A DNA stretch of 64,000 bases from Pelomonas baiyunensis (lineage in GTDB: Bacteria; Pseudomonadota; Gammaproteobacteria; Burkholderiales; Burkholderiaceae_C): the NCBI RefSeq assembly GCF_043555935.1, contig NZ_JBIGIB010000002.1:434001-498000 (forward strand), given 5' to 3'. The position numbers were made by a program, and so were the translations under genes. Below the pieces are notes generated by a model. It was not told the origin of the DNA. It worked only from the letters and a program-made list of their open reading frames with translations, and made no database searches. Below, piece by piece: positions 24,613 to 33,717 of this stretch. Within the stretch, counting starts at the first letter, position 1, and each line of letters opens with the position of its first letter.

Positions 24613-26388
24613 ATGCTCGAAGACCCCTTGCACGCGCCGCCGGCGCCGGCCGCGACCCTGACGGTGGACGCAGATCCGCCCACGGCGCCTTCCACGCTGC
24701 CTGAAGCCCGGCTGCGCGCAGCCGCCGCACCGGGCACTGTGGCCGCCGTGGCGGCCTCCGCCTTGCTGGCTGCCTGTGGTGGCGGTGGTTCAGCGAGTGC
24801 GCCCACGCCCACCCCCACGCCGTCTCCTCCGCCCCCACCGCCGCCTCCGCCGCCCCCCCCGCCGCCCCCCACCATCACCGATGCGGACGCGGCCCGGTTC
24901 CTGGCGCAAGCCGGCTTCTCGGCCTCGGCGGCCGACATCGCCACCGTCAAGGCCAACGGTTATGCCGCCTGGCTGGATGCGCAATTCGCCATGCCCGTGG
25001 CCAACGGTCATTTCGACTGGATGGCCGCCAACGGCTACGCGGTGGTCGACCACCGCAACGACTTCGGCGGGGTGGACAACACCCTGTGGCGCAAGCTCAT
25101 CACCGCGCCGGACCAACTCCGCCAACGCGTGGTGCTGGCGCTCAGCGAGATCTTTGTCATCTCCATGGCCGGCTTGCCGGTGCCGTGGCGCGGCTTTGCC
25201 GTGGCGGCCTACGTGGACATGCTGGAGCAGCGCGCCTTCGGCACCTACCGTGACCTGCTGGGCGCCGTGTCGCTGTCCAACGGCATGGGCGTGTACCTCA
25301 ACATGCGCGGCAACCAGAAGGAAGACCCGGTCACGGGCCGGGTGCCGGACGAGAACTACGCCCGGGAGGTGATGCAGCTGTTCAGCATCGGGCTGGTCCA
25401 GCTCAACGCTGATGGCAGCGCCAAGGTGGATGCCGCCGGCAAGCCGCTGGAGACCTACAGCCAAGCCAATATCACCGACCTGGCGCGGGTGTTCACTGGC
25501 TGGGATGTGGACGGCTACACCGCGGGCGACCCGGCCTTCATGAAGAAGCCCATGATCAACCTCCCGGCGCGGTTCTCCACCGGCGCCAAGAAGGTGCTGA
25601 ACGTGGACATCCCGGCGTCCGCCGATGGCCCGACCGCGCTCAAGACCGCGCTGGACACGCTGGCCAACCACCCCAACGTCGGCCCCTTCATCGGCCGGCA
25701 ACTCATCCAGCGCCTGGTGTCCAGCAACCCGAGCCCGGCCTACGTGGCCCGCATCTCGGCCGTGTGGGCTGACAACCGCGCCGGCGTGCGGGGCGACTTG
25801 AAGGCGGTGATTCGCGCCATCCTGCTCGACACCGAAGCCCGCACCGCCTCCGCCGCTCCGGGCAGCGGCAAGCTGCGTGAGCCGCTGCAGCGCTTCATCC
25901 AATGGGCGCGCACGTTCAACGCCGATTCGCCCAACGGCCTGTGGAACATCGGCGATACCTCCAACCCCGCCACGCGGCTGGGGCAGAGCCCGCTGCGCAG
26001 CCCGTCGGTGTTCAACTTCTTCCGCCCGGGCTACGTGCCGCCGAACTCGCAGTTGGGCACCGGTGGCGTCACGGCGCCTGAGTTCCAGCTGTGCAATGAA
26101 AGCGCGGTGGCGGGTTATCTCAACTTCCTGCAAACCTCGATCTCCGCGGGCGTGGGCGATGTGAAGCCCAGCTACACCGCCGAGCTGGCCCTGGCCGGCG
26201 ACGCCGCAGGCCTGGTGGCCAACCTGGCCACGCGGCTGGGTGGCGGCGGTATTTCGGCCGCCACGCAAACCACCATCGCCACGGCCGTGGCCACCATCTC
26301 GGCGGCCACCGACGCCGGCAAGCTCAACCGTGTGCAGGCGGCCATCTTCTTGCTGATGGCCTGCCCCGAGTACCAGGTCCAAAAATAA
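24613..26388 (+). CDS. DUF1800 family secreted protein
   Basis: 591 residues from ATG 24613 (SD GGAG). An unusual 54-residue leader ends in VAASALLAAC, a lipobox with Cys55, then GGGG, a TPTPTP stretch and about 15 consecutive prolines before the DUF1800 domain. The domain has DADAARFLAQAGF, NYAREVMQLFSIGL and SPLRSPSVFNFFRPGY, all typical. DUF1800 proteins are exported, of unknown function, and nearly always precede a DUF1501 protein, as here. If lipidated, it would sit at the cell surface on a proline stalk. Lipidation from such a long leader is inference. Confidence 0.88.
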   Translation: MLEDPLHAPPAPAATLTVDADPPTAPSTLPEARLRAAAAPGTVAAVAASALLAACGGGGSASAPTPTPTPSPPPPPPPPPPPPPPPTITDADAARFLAQAGFSASAADIATVKANGYAAWLDAQFAMPVANGHFDWMAANGYAVVDHRNDFGGVDNTLWRKLITAPDQLRQRVVLALSEIFVISMAGLPVPWRGFAVAAYVDMLEQRAFGTYRDLLGAVSLSNGMGVYLNMRGNQKEDPVTGRVPDENYAREVMQLFSIGLVQLNADGSAKVDAAGKPLETYSQANITDLARVFTGWDVDGYTAGDPAFMKKPMINLPARFSTGAKKVLNVDIPASADGPTALKTALDTLANHPNVGPFIGRQLIQRLVSSNPSPAYVARISAVWADNRAGVRGDLKAVIRAILLDTEARTASAAPGSGKLREPLQRFIQWARTFNADSPNGLWNIGDTSNPATRLGQSPLRSPSVFNFFRPGYVPPNSQLGTGGVTAPEFQLCNESAVAGYLNFLQTSISAGVGDVKPSYTAELALAGDAAGLVANLATRLGGGGISAATQTTIATAVATISAATDAGKLNRVQAAIFLLMACPEYQVQK

Positions 26389-26400
26389 GGGGTGCATGCC

Positions 26401-27786
26401 ATGAAGCTCAACCGACTCCCCGAACTCCAGCGCCGCGAGTTCCTGCGTCGCGCCGGCGCCCTGGGATTGGCCGGCAGTGCCGCGCCCTGGGCCCTGAACC
26501 TGGCTGCCCTGGGCGAGGCCGCCGCCGCCGCCGCGCCGGGCGACTACAAGGCCTTGGTGTGCGTGTTCCTGTACGGCGGCAACGACTACGGCAACACCCT
26601 GGTGCCGTACGACACCGCCAGCTACAACGCTTACGCCACCATCCGCCAAACCCTGGCCACCCCGCGCGACCAACTCGCCGCCACCGCGCTCACCCCGGTG
26701 GCCGGTGGGCGGCAGATGGCGCTGGCACCACAGCTCGGCAAGCTCAAGGGCCTGTGGGACAGCGGCCAACTGGGCGTGCAGCTCAACGTGGGCACGCTGA
26801 TCCAGCCCACCACGCTGGCGCAGTACAAGGCGCAGAGCGTGCCGCTGCCGCCCAAGCTGTTCTCGCACAACGACCAGCAGAGCGTCTGGCAAAGCAGCTC
26901 GCCCGAAGGCGCCACCTCGGGCTGGGGCGGCCGGCTGGGCGACTTGTTCCTGGGCAGCAACGGCACGGCCACCTTCACCTGCATCAACGCGTCGGGCAAC
27001 GCGGTGTTCATGTCGGGCAAACAGGCGGTGCAGTACCAGGTGTCCACCACCGGCGCGGTCCCGGTGAATGGGGTGCTCAAGCCGGTGTATGGCTCGCAAG
27101 CCTGTGCCGATGCGCTGCGCACGCTCATCACCGCCGACCGCAGCCACTGGATGGAGGCCGAGCTCAACCGCGTCACGGCACGCTCCATCAGTGCGCAGGC
27201 GGTGGTGAGTGCGGGGCTGGCGGCTCAGCCGGCGCTGCAAACCCCGTTCAACACTGCCAGCAGCCTGTCGGCGCAGTTGCAGATGGTGGCCAAGCTCATT
27301 GGCGCCCGCGCCAGCCTCGGGGCTTCGCGGCAGGTGTTCTTCGTGTCCATCGGCGGCTTTGACCTGCACGACTTCCTGGTGGACCAGCACCCCGGCCTGC
27401 TCACCGCGGTGAACGACGCGCTGGCCAGCTTCTATGCCGCCACGGTGGAGTTGGGCGTGTCCCGCCAGGTCACCACCTTCACCGCCAGCGACTTCGGCCG
27501 CACGCTCACCAGCAATGGCGACGGCTCGGACCACGGCTGGGGCAGCCACCATTTCGTGATGGGCGGGGCGGTGCAGGGCGGGCGCTTCTGGGGCGCGCTG
27601 CCGTCTGTCAGCGTGAACGGGCCGGACGACGTGGGCCAGGGCCGCCTGCTGCCCACCACGGGGGTGGACCAGCTCGCCGCCACGCTGGCCACCTGGATGG
27701 GCATTGCGCCCACCGACCTGCCGCGCGTGCTGCCGCAGATCACCAACTACACGCAGCGCGACATGGGCTACTTCGGGGCGGCGTGA
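26401..27786 (+). CDS. DUF1501 family Tat-exported protein
   Basis: 461 residues from ATG 26401. A Tat signal (RREFLRRAGALGLAG at 11-25, alanine-rich h-region to about 46) precedes the domain. VFLYGGNDYGNTLVPYD, FSHNDQQSVWQ, FVSIGGFDLHD and TASDFGRTLTSNGDGSDHGWG are the sulfatase/alkaline-phosphatase-like metal-site segments of DUF1501. Folded export by Tat suggests a metal cofactor loaded in the cytoplasm. It follows the DUF1800 gene by 12 bases, and the pair is presumed to act together. The substrate is unknown. Confidence 0.9.
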   Translation: MKLNRLPELQRREFLRRAGALGLAGSAAPWALNLAALGEAAAAAAPGDYKALVCVFLYGGNDYGNTLVPYDTASYNAYATIRQTLATPRDQLAATALTPVAGGRQMALAPQLGKLKGLWDSGQLGVQLNVGTLIQPTTLAQYKAQSVPLPPKLFSHNDQQSVWQSSSPEGATSGWGGRLGDLFLGSNGTATFTCINASGNAVFMSGKQAVQYQVSTTGAVPVNGVLKPVYGSQACADALRTLITADRSHWMEAELNRVTARSISAQAVVSAGLAAQPALQTPFNTASSLSAQLQMVAKLIGARASLGASRQVFFVSIGGFDLHDFLVDQHPGLLTAVNDALASFYAATVELGVSRQVTTFTASDFGRTLTSNGDGSDHGWGSHHFVMGGAVQGGRFWGALPSVSVNGPDDVGQGRLLPTTGVDQLAATLATWMGIAPTDLPRVLPQITNYTQRDMGYFGAA

Positions 27787-27812
27787 GGGCCGGGCTGCCT
27801 AAGATGCCGGGC

Positions 27813-29597
27813 ATGCAACGCACCGTTCTTGCCCTGCCGCTTGCCCTGCCTCTTGCCCTGGTTCTGGCTGGCAGCCTGCCGCTGGCCCAGGCCCTGGATC
27901 AACCCGAGGCTGCCACCCGTCGCACCGAGAAGCCCGCGGGCCTCTCGGCGCCCGCGCAGCGTTTTGCCGTCACGGCCGCCAACCCCTTGGCGGTGGAGGC
28001 GGGCGTGGAAATCCTGAAGGCCGGCGGCTCGGCCTTCGATGCCGCCGTGGCGGTGCAGGCCATGCTGGGCCTGGTGGAGCCGCAGTCCAGCGGCATCGCC
28101 GGCGGCGCCTTCTTGCTGCATTGGGACGGCCGCGAGGTGCAGGCCCTGGACGGGCGGGAGACCGCCCCCGCCGCGGCCGCGCCCGACCTCTTCCTCAAGC
28201 CCGACGGCAAGCCCCTGCCCATGCGCGAGGCCATCCTGAGTGGCCTGTCCACCGGCACGCCCGGCGTGCTGGCCATGCTGGCCCAAGGGCACGCCACCCA
28301 CGGCCGCCTGCCGTGGGGGCGCTTGTTCGAGCCCGCCATCCGCCGGGCCGAGCAGGGCTTTGCCATCAGCCCGCGCCTGTTCGAACTCTTGGGCAGCGAG
28401 GCCGCGCTGAGGGCGGACGCCCAAGCGGGCAGCTACTTCTTCGACGCCTCCGGCGCGCCCAAGCCCGTGGGCACGGTGCTGAAGAACCCGGCTTATGCCG
28501 CCGTGTTGCGTGCCGTGGCAAAGCAGGGCGCCAAGGCCTTTTATGAAGGCCCGGTGGCCGCCGACATCGTGCGCCGGGTGCAGGCCCATGCCCGCCCGGG
28601 GCGACTCACGGCGGACGACCTCGCCGGCTACCGCGCCGTGGTGCGCGCACCGCTGTGCAACGACTGGCGGAGCTACCGTGTCTGCGGCTTCGGCCCGCCC
28701 ACGTCCGGCCACCTCACGCTGATGCAGATCCTGGGCCTGCTGGACACGCAACCGGCCGCGCGCGCCGCCACCGGCTTGAACGCCGATTGGATGCACGCCT
28801 ACGCCGAATCCGCCAAGCTCGCCTTTGCCGACCGCGCGCAGTTCATCGGCGACCCGGCCTTCGTCACGGCGCCGGGGGGCGATTGGCTGTCGCTGCTGGA
28901 CCCGGCCTACCTGAAGCAGCGCGCCCAGCTCATCGGCGCTACAGCGATGGCACCGGCCCGGGCCGGCCAGCCGGGCGCAGTGAAGCAGGCCCTGGCCCCG
29001 CAGGCCGAGCAGCTGGAGTCGGGCACCAGCCACATCAGCGTGGTGGACGCCCAAGGCCATGCGGTGGCCATGACCACCAGCGTGGAATCGGCGTTCGGCA
29101 GCCGCGTCATGAGCGATGGCGGCACGGGCCTGGCCGGCGGCTTCATCCTGAACAACCAGCTCACCGATTTTTCGTTGAACCCCGTGGGCGCCGACGGCCA
29201 GCCCGTGGCCAACCGGGTGGAAGCCGGCAAGCGGCCGCGCTCCAGCATGGCGCCCACGCTGGTGTTCGACGCGCAAGGCCGCCTGCTGATGGCCGCCGGC
29301 TCGCCCGGCGGGCCGGTCATCATCCATTACGTGGCCAAGGTGCTGACCGGGGCCTTGGCCTGGGGCTTGCCAGCCCAACAGGCGGTGGACCTGCCCAATT
29401 TCGGCCACTTCAACAGCGGCTCGCTCATCATCGAGCGTGGCGCGCTGACGCCCGAGCAACTGGCCGACTTGCGCGGCCGTGGGCACACCGTGGTGGAAAC
29501 CGACCTCACCAGCGGCCTGCAAGTGCTGCAGCGCACGCCGGCGGGGTGGGTGGGCGGCGCCGATCCGCGCCGCGAAGGGGTGGTGCGCGGGGAGTGA
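27813..29597 (+). CDS. ggt: gamma-glutamyltransferase
   Basis: 594 residues from ATG 27813. Signal peptide with a leucine-rich core ending near AQA at about 25. The autoprocessing nucleophile is Thr405 in ESGTSHISVVD, with GSPGGPVIIHYV downstream binding the gamma-glutamyl carboxylate. The enzyme is cut into large and small subunits in the periplasm and hydrolyses or transfers the gamma-glutamyl group of glutathione. Position after the DUF1501 gene is probably incidental. It converges on dsbB. Confidence 0.95.
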   Translation: MQRTVLALPLALPLALVLAGSLPLAQALDQPEAATRRTEKPAGLSAPAQRFAVTAANPLAVEAGVEILKAGGSAFDAAVAVQAMLGLVEPQSSGIAGGAFLLHWDGREVQALDGRETAPAAAAPDLFLKPDGKPLPMREAILSGLSTGTPGVLAMLAQGHATHGRLPWGRLFEPAIRRAEQGFAISPRLFELLGSEAALRADAQAGSYFFDASGAPKPVGTVLKNPAYAAVLRAVAKQGAKAFYEGPVAADIVRRVQAHARPGRLTADDLAGYRAVVRAPLCNDWRSYRVCGFGPPTSGHLTLMQILGLLDTQPAARAATGLNADWMHAYAESAKLAFADRAQFIGDPAFVTAPGGDWLSLLDPAYLKQRAQLIGATAMAPARAGQPGAVKQALAPQAEQLESGTSHISVVDAQGHAVAMTTSVESAFGSRVMSDGGTGLAGGFILNNQLTDFSLNPVGADGQPVANRVEAGKRPRSSMAPTLVFDAQGRLLMAAGSPGGPVIIHYVAKVLTGALAWGLPAQQAVDLPNFGHFNSGSLIIERGALTPEQLADLRGRGHTVVETDLTSGLQVLQRTPAGWVGGADPRREGVVRGE

Positions 29598-29629
29598 GCC
29601 CCCGCGCATCTTTCGGCTGAAGCGGCCGC

Positions 29630-30121
29630 TCAGCGCTTGCTGAGCACCAGCAGGCCAGCCGCTGCCAGGCCGCCAAATAGCAAGCCGCTCCACACCTCGT
29701 AAGGCAGGCCCAGCAGCCGGTAGGCGGCAGCCTCGGCGCAGTTCGCCGTGATCATGAACACCGAAGGCCACAGCTCTTCGAGGTTCAGGGCGGTCACGAT
29801 GTTGTCAGCCAGACCCATGGCGCAGCTGGCGGTTTGCGACGCCACCTCGTGCTGGAACACCGCCGCCGTCACGCCCGCGGCGCACAGCAGCAGCACCAGC
29901 ACCAGCGCCGCCTGGCGCAGCGTGCGGCGCGCCTGCACCAGCCAGCCCAGCAACGAGAACGTGCCGATCAACAGGAAGACGCCCCGCTGCAGCACGCACC
30001 AGGGGCAGGGCTTCACACCGAACTGATGCTGGGCAATGAGCGCCACACCCACGGCCGCAAAGCTGGCAGCGGCCATGCCGGCCAGCACGCGGGCCGGCAG
30101 TTTGGAAGGTTGGATGAACAT
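29630..30121 (-). CDS. dsbB: disulfide bond formation protein B
   Basis: 163 residues, four transmembrane helices. First redox pair Cys39-Pro-Trp-Cys42, second pair Cys100 and Cys128 in the larger periplasmic loop, as in DsbB. It reoxidises DsbA and passes electrons to ubiquinone. Its ATG shares one base with the stop of the RidA gene (TGATG), so it is translated by re-initiation behind it. Confidence 0.95.
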   Translation of the reverse strand: MFIQPSKLPARVLAGMAAASFAAVGVALIAQHQFGVKPCPWCVLQRGVFLLIGTFSLLGWLVQARRTLRQAALVLVLLLCAAGVTAAVFQHEVASQTASCAMGLADNIVTALNLEELWPSVFMITANCAEAAAYRLLGLPYEVWSGLLFGGLAAAGLLVLSKR

Positions 30122-30585
30122 CAGCCGGTGATCTCGGCGATGAGTTCGATTTCCACGCAGGCGCCCATGGGGATCTGCGCCACGCCGAAGGCGCTGCGGG
30201 CGTGCTTGCCCGCGTCGCCCAGCACGGTGGCCAGCAGCTCGGAGCAGCCGTTGGTGACGAGGTGCTGTTCGGTGAAGTCGGGCGTGCTGTTGACCAGGCT
30301 CATCACCTTCACGATGCGCACCTTGCCCAGGTCACCCGTGGCGGCTTGCAGCGTGCCCAGCAGGTCAATGGCCACGGCGCGCGCTGCAGCCTGGCCGGTG
30401 GCGGTGTCCACGTCCTTGCCCAGTTGGCCGACCCAGGGCTTGCCGTCTTTCTTGGCGATGTGGCCGGAGACGAACAACAGGTTGCCGGTGCGGGTGAACG
30501 GCAGGTAGGCGGCCGCCGGCACAGCCAGCGGGGGCAGGGTGATGCCGAGTTCGGCGAGCTTGGCTTGGATGGCAGAGGAGCTCAT
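30121..30585 (-). CDS. RidA family protein (YjgF/UK114-like)
   Basis: 154 residues from ATG 30583-30585; an earlier start at 30624 would add 13 unrelated residues. LPFTRTGNLLFVSGHIAKKDGKP and ARSAFGVAQIPMGACVEIELIAEI match the larger RidA subgroup (cd02199-like), in which the C-terminal Arg/Glu positions of canonical RidA are altered. RidA hydrolyses reactive enamine/imine intermediates from PLP enzymes; this subgroup is less studied. It is divergent from comEC across 83 bases. Confidence 0.88.
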   Translation of the reverse strand: MSSSAIQAKLAELGITLPPLAVPAAAYLPFTRTGNLLFVSGHIAKKDGKPWVGQLGKDVDTATGQAAARAVAIDLLGTLQAATGDLGKVRIVKVMSLVNSTPDFTEQHLVTNGCSELLATVLGDAGKHARSAFGVAQIPMGACVEIELIAEITG

Positions 30586-30628
30586 GCGGGGAAGCGCGGT
30601 GGCGCGAGGAAAAAACGGCGGCATGCTA

Positions 30629-30654
30629 CACCCCGCCCCCCATTGGGCGGGGTG
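30629..30654. other. stem-loop in the comEC leader
   Basis: CACCCCGCCC, six-base loop, GGGCGGGGTG: a perfect 10-bp stem in the divergent RidA-comEC gap, ending just before the GAAGGGG SD of comEC. It could mask or pace translation. There is no T-run on either strand, so it is not a clear terminator. Confidence 0.5.
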
Positions 30655-30668
30655 CGAAGGGGTGTGCG

Positions 30669-33134
30669 GTGCGGCGGCAAGTCGGGGCGTGGACGCTGGT
30701 GGCGGTGGGCCTGGCCTGGTTGGCCGGGCTCGCGGCCCTGCACAGCTGCGCCAGCCTGCCCACGCCCGTGGCGCAGCTGGGTGTGGCGGCGCTGGCGCTG
30801 GCCTCGGGCGCCTGGGCCCTGTGGCAGCCCCGCCAGACCTGGGCCTGGGCGCTGTGCGCCGGGCTGCTGGCGTTCTCGCAAGCGGCGTGGCGCGCTGAAG
30901 CGCGTTTGCACCCCGAGCTGCACCCGGCGTGGGAGGGGCGCGACCTGCTGCTCACCGGCCGAATCGACTCGCTGCCGCTGGCGGTGGTGGGGCAGGGCGG
31001 CGTGCCCGGCTGGCGGTTCGAGTTCGCGGTGCAGGCCGTGGGCCCCAGCGGCACGGCGCTGCCGCCCGAGGTGCCCCCGCGCGTGATGCTGCTGGCCTAC
31101 GACGCCCCGCCCATCACGGCCGGCGAGGTCTGGCGCTTCACGGCGCGGCTCAAGCGCGCGCACGGGCTGGCGAACCCCGGTGGGTTCGACGCCGAGCTGT
31201 GGCTGTTTGAACAGGGGCTGAGGGCCACAGGCGTGGTGCGCAGCGCCACCCGGCTGGAGGCCGCGCCCTGGTGGGAAATCGACGCGGCTCGCCAGCGGCT
31301 GCGGCGTGCGATTCGGGAGCGGGTGGCCGACCCCGGCATGGCGGGCGTGCTCGCAGCCTTGAGCCTGGGTGACCAGAACGCGATCGCCCATGCGGACTGG
31401 GCTCTGCTGCGGGACACCGGCGTGGCCCATGCCTTCAGCATCAGCGGGCTGCACGTGACCATGTTCGCGTGGCTGGCCGCCGCCGGCGTGGGGGCAGCGT
31501 GGCGGCGCAGCGGGCGCCTGTGCCTGCGCGTGCCGACCCCGATGGCGGCGCGCTGGGCCGGGGTGCTGGCCGCGTTCGGGTATGCGGTGTTTTCTGGCTG
31601 GGGTGTGCCGGCGCAGCGCACGGTGGTGATGCTGGCGGCGGTGGCGGCCCTGCGCGGCCTGGGCCTGCGTTGGCCCTGGCCGCTCGTGCTGCTGGCGGCC
31701 GCAGTGGTGGTGACGGCGGTGGACCCGTGGGCGCTGATGCAGCCGGGCTTCTGGCTGTCCTTCGGCGCCGTCGGGTTGCTGATGGCCGCAGGCGACGCCC
31801 CGGCGCAGGGCTGGCGGGCGCATCTGATGGCGGCCCTGCGCACGCAGGCGGTGGCCACGGTGGGCCTGGCGCCGTTGAGCCTGATTTGCTTTGCCCAGCT
31901 GTCGGCCGTGGGCTTGCTGGCCAATCTGGTGGCCATTCCGGTCATCAGCTTCGTGGTCACGCCGCTGGCGTTGCTGGGCGGCGTGTTGCCGCCCTTGTGG
32001 ACGCTGGCCGCCTGGGTGACGCAGGCCCTGCTGGCCTGGCTGCACCTGCTGACGGCGCTGCCCGGCGTGGTGTGGTGGTTGCCCGCTGCGCCGCTGTGGG
32101 CGCAGGCGTTGGCGCTGCTGGGCGCGGCGCTTTTGATCCTGCGGCTGCCGTGGCGGCTGCGGGCGGTGGGCGTGGCCATGATGGTGCCGCTGCTGTTTCC
32201 TGCGGTGCCCCGGCCGGCCGAAGGCGAATTCGAGCTGCTGGCGCCCGACATCGGCCAGGGCAATGCGGTGCTGGTGCGCACGGCCGGGCATGTGCTGCTG
32301 TTCGACGCCGGCCCCAGCTATGCGCCGGGTCAGGATGCCGGCGAGCGGGTGCTGCTGCCGCTGCTGCGGTCGATGGGCGTGGGCACGCTCGATATGTTGA
32401 TGCTCAGCCACCGCGACGGTGACCACGTGGGCGGCGCGGCGGCGCTGATGCGCGGGCTGCGGGTGACGCAGTTGCGCAGTTCGCTGGAACCCAGCCACCC
32501 GCTGAATGCCGCGGGCGTGCCGGCTTCGCGCTGCGAGGCGGGGCAGACCTGGATGTGGGACGGCGTGCGGCTGGAGGTTCTGCACCCGACGCCGGCGCAC
32601 TATGGGGCGGGCCTGCGGCCCAACGACCTGTCGTGCGTGTTGCGCATTACGGCCGCATCCGGTCACCGAGTGCTGCTGGCAGGCGACCTGGAGGCGGAGC
32701 AGGAGCGCCAGTTGGTGAAGCGGGAGGCACAGGCGGGGCGCGACCTGCGTGCCGACGTGCTGCTCGTGCCGCACCACGGCAGCAAAACCTCGTCCTCCGC
32801 CGAACTGTTGGCGGCGGTGCAGCCCCAGGTGGCCTTGGTGCAGGCGGGCTACCGCAGCCGCTTCGGGCACCCCGCGCCGCCGGTGCTGGCGCGCTACCAG
32901 GCGGCCGGCATCGCCGTGCAGGTGTCACCCGCTTGCGGCGCCTGGCGCTGGCGCAGCGACCAAGCGCTGAGCATGGCGCTGTGCGAACGCGACCGCCTGC
33001 GCCGCTACTGGCACGACCGCCCGCCGCCCGCCGCAGGGCTGGCCGGCCCGGACGCACCGGGGCTGCCGCCAGACGCGCTGCTGCCCGCGGACCGCGTGGA
33101 AGACGCCGCCCCGGCGCAGGAGTTCTGGCCCTGA
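30669..33134 (+). CDS. comEC: ComEC/Rec2 DNA internalisation protein
   Basis: 821 residues from GTG 30669 with SD AAGGGG. Order: N-terminal membrane helices and DUF4131 OB-like domain, central Competence domain (ALSLGDQNAIAHADWALLRDTGVAHAFSISGLHVTMFA, GWGVPAQRTVVML), then a C-terminal metallo-beta-lactamase domain (LAPDIGQGNAVLVR, LMLSHRDGDHVGG, LLVPHHGSKTSSS). It forms the inner-membrane channel taking single-stranded DNA into the cytoplasm in natural transformation. All three parts are intact. No other competence gene is in the window. Confidence 0.96.
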   Translation: MRRQVGAWTLVAVGLAWLAGLAALHSCASLPTPVAQLGVAALALASGAWALWQPRQTWAWALCAGLLAFSQAAWRAEARLHPELHPAWEGRDLLLTGRIDSLPLAVVGQGGVPGWRFEFAVQAVGPSGTALPPEVPPRVMLLAYDAPPITAGEVWRFTARLKRAHGLANPGGFDAELWLFEQGLRATGVVRSATRLEAAPWWEIDAARQRLRRAIRERVADPGMAGVLAALSLGDQNAIAHADWALLRDTGVAHAFSISGLHVTMFAWLAAAGVGAAWRRSGRLCLRVPTPMAARWAGVLAAFGYAVFSGWGVPAQRTVVMLAAVAALRGLGLRWPWPLVLLAAAVVVTAVDPWALMQPGFWLSFGAVGLLMAAGDAPAQGWRAHLMAALRTQAVATVGLAPLSLICFAQLSAVGLLANLVAIPVISFVVTPLALLGGVLPPLWTLAAWVTQALLAWLHLLTALPGVVWWLPAAPLWAQALALLGAALLILRLPWRLRAVGVAMMVPLLFPAVPRPAEGEFELLAPDIGQGNAVLVRTAGHVLLFDAGPSYAPGQDAGERVLLPLLRSMGVGTLDMLMLSHRDGDHVGGAAALMRGLRVTQLRSSLEPSHPLNAAGVPASRCEAGQTWMWDGVRLEVLHPTPAHYGAGLRPNDLSCVLRITAASGHRVLLAGDLEAEQERQLVKREAQAGRDLRADVLLVPHHGSKTSSSAELLAAVQPQVALVQAGYRSRFGHPAPPVLARYQAAGIAVQVSPACGAWRWRSDQALSMALCERDRLRRYWHDRPPPAAGLAGPDAPGLPPDALLPADRVEDAAPAQEFWP

Positions 33135-33176
33135 GGCGACGGGCCCGCGCGGGCGGTTGGCCCAAGCCCGCGTCGG

Positions 33177-33557
33177 TCAGTCGAAGCTGCCTTGGTAGGC
33201 CGGTGCGGCGTCGGCCCGCGTGTTGAGCTCGAACATCACACCGCCGGGCGCCCGGCAGAAAAAGCGCGAGCCGCGCTCGTGTGAAATGACGCCGGTTTCC
33301 ATCGCCACGCCGTCGGCCTGCATGGTGGCGTGCAGCGCCTCCACATCAGCCCGCGTGGGCAGCTCGAAGCCGACGTGGAAGGTCTGCGGCCACTGCGGGG
33401 CCACGCCGCTGCCGTTCTCGATGACGACATCGAAGCCGGGCCGCTTCAGGATGCAGTAGTCGTCGTTCAGCGCGATGCGAAAGCCCAGGTACTTCGCAAA
33501 GAAGGCGGCGGTGTCGGCCGGGGCCTGGGAGGGAAAGCTCAGGTGGTTGAGCTTCAT
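33177..33557 (-). CDS. VOC family protein (glyoxalase/dioxygenase fold)
   Basis: 126 residues from ATG 33555-33557. MKLNHLSFPSQAPADTAAFFAKYLGF is a typical first beta-alpha-beta unit, and His5 and Glu (MFELN) near the end occupy metal-ligand positions. One vicinal-oxygen-chelate module pair, cytosolic. Substrate unknown. An alternative upstream ATG at 33602 would add a His/Thr/Pro repeat that looks non-coding. It lies downstream of the TetR gene on the same strand, 160 bases away, and may be its target. Confidence 0.82.
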   Translation of the reverse strand: MKLNHLSFPSQAPADTAAFFAKYLGFRIALNDDYCILKRPGFDVVIENGSGVAPQWPQTFHVGFELPTRADVEALHATMQADGVAMETGVISHERGSRFFCRAPGGVMFELNTRADAAPAYQGSFD

Positions 33558-33717
33558 CGGGGTGGGGGTGTGAGCGGGTGTGTGCGTGGGTGTCGAATGC
33601 ATGAAAAGCTCCGTGGAATCAAGGGCTCCATGGTCGGCCGCCGGCGCCGGGCCGGCTACTCGCATGCGGCAGCACCCCGCTGCACAGGAGCGGGCTGTGG
33701 GCAGGGCGCCCGCGGGC

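Noticed and set aside
24790..27552. 920-codon minus-strand ORF opposite DUF1800/DUF1501
   Set aside because: GC-rich antisense shadow: the plus-strand frames show Tat signal and family motifs, and the antisense product has no recognisable domain and a low-complexity composition.
33558..33602. Upstream ATG of the VOC gene adding a His-Thr-Pro repeat
   Set aside because: The stretch is GT-rich simple sequence with no family match; ATG 33557 gives the standard VOC start.
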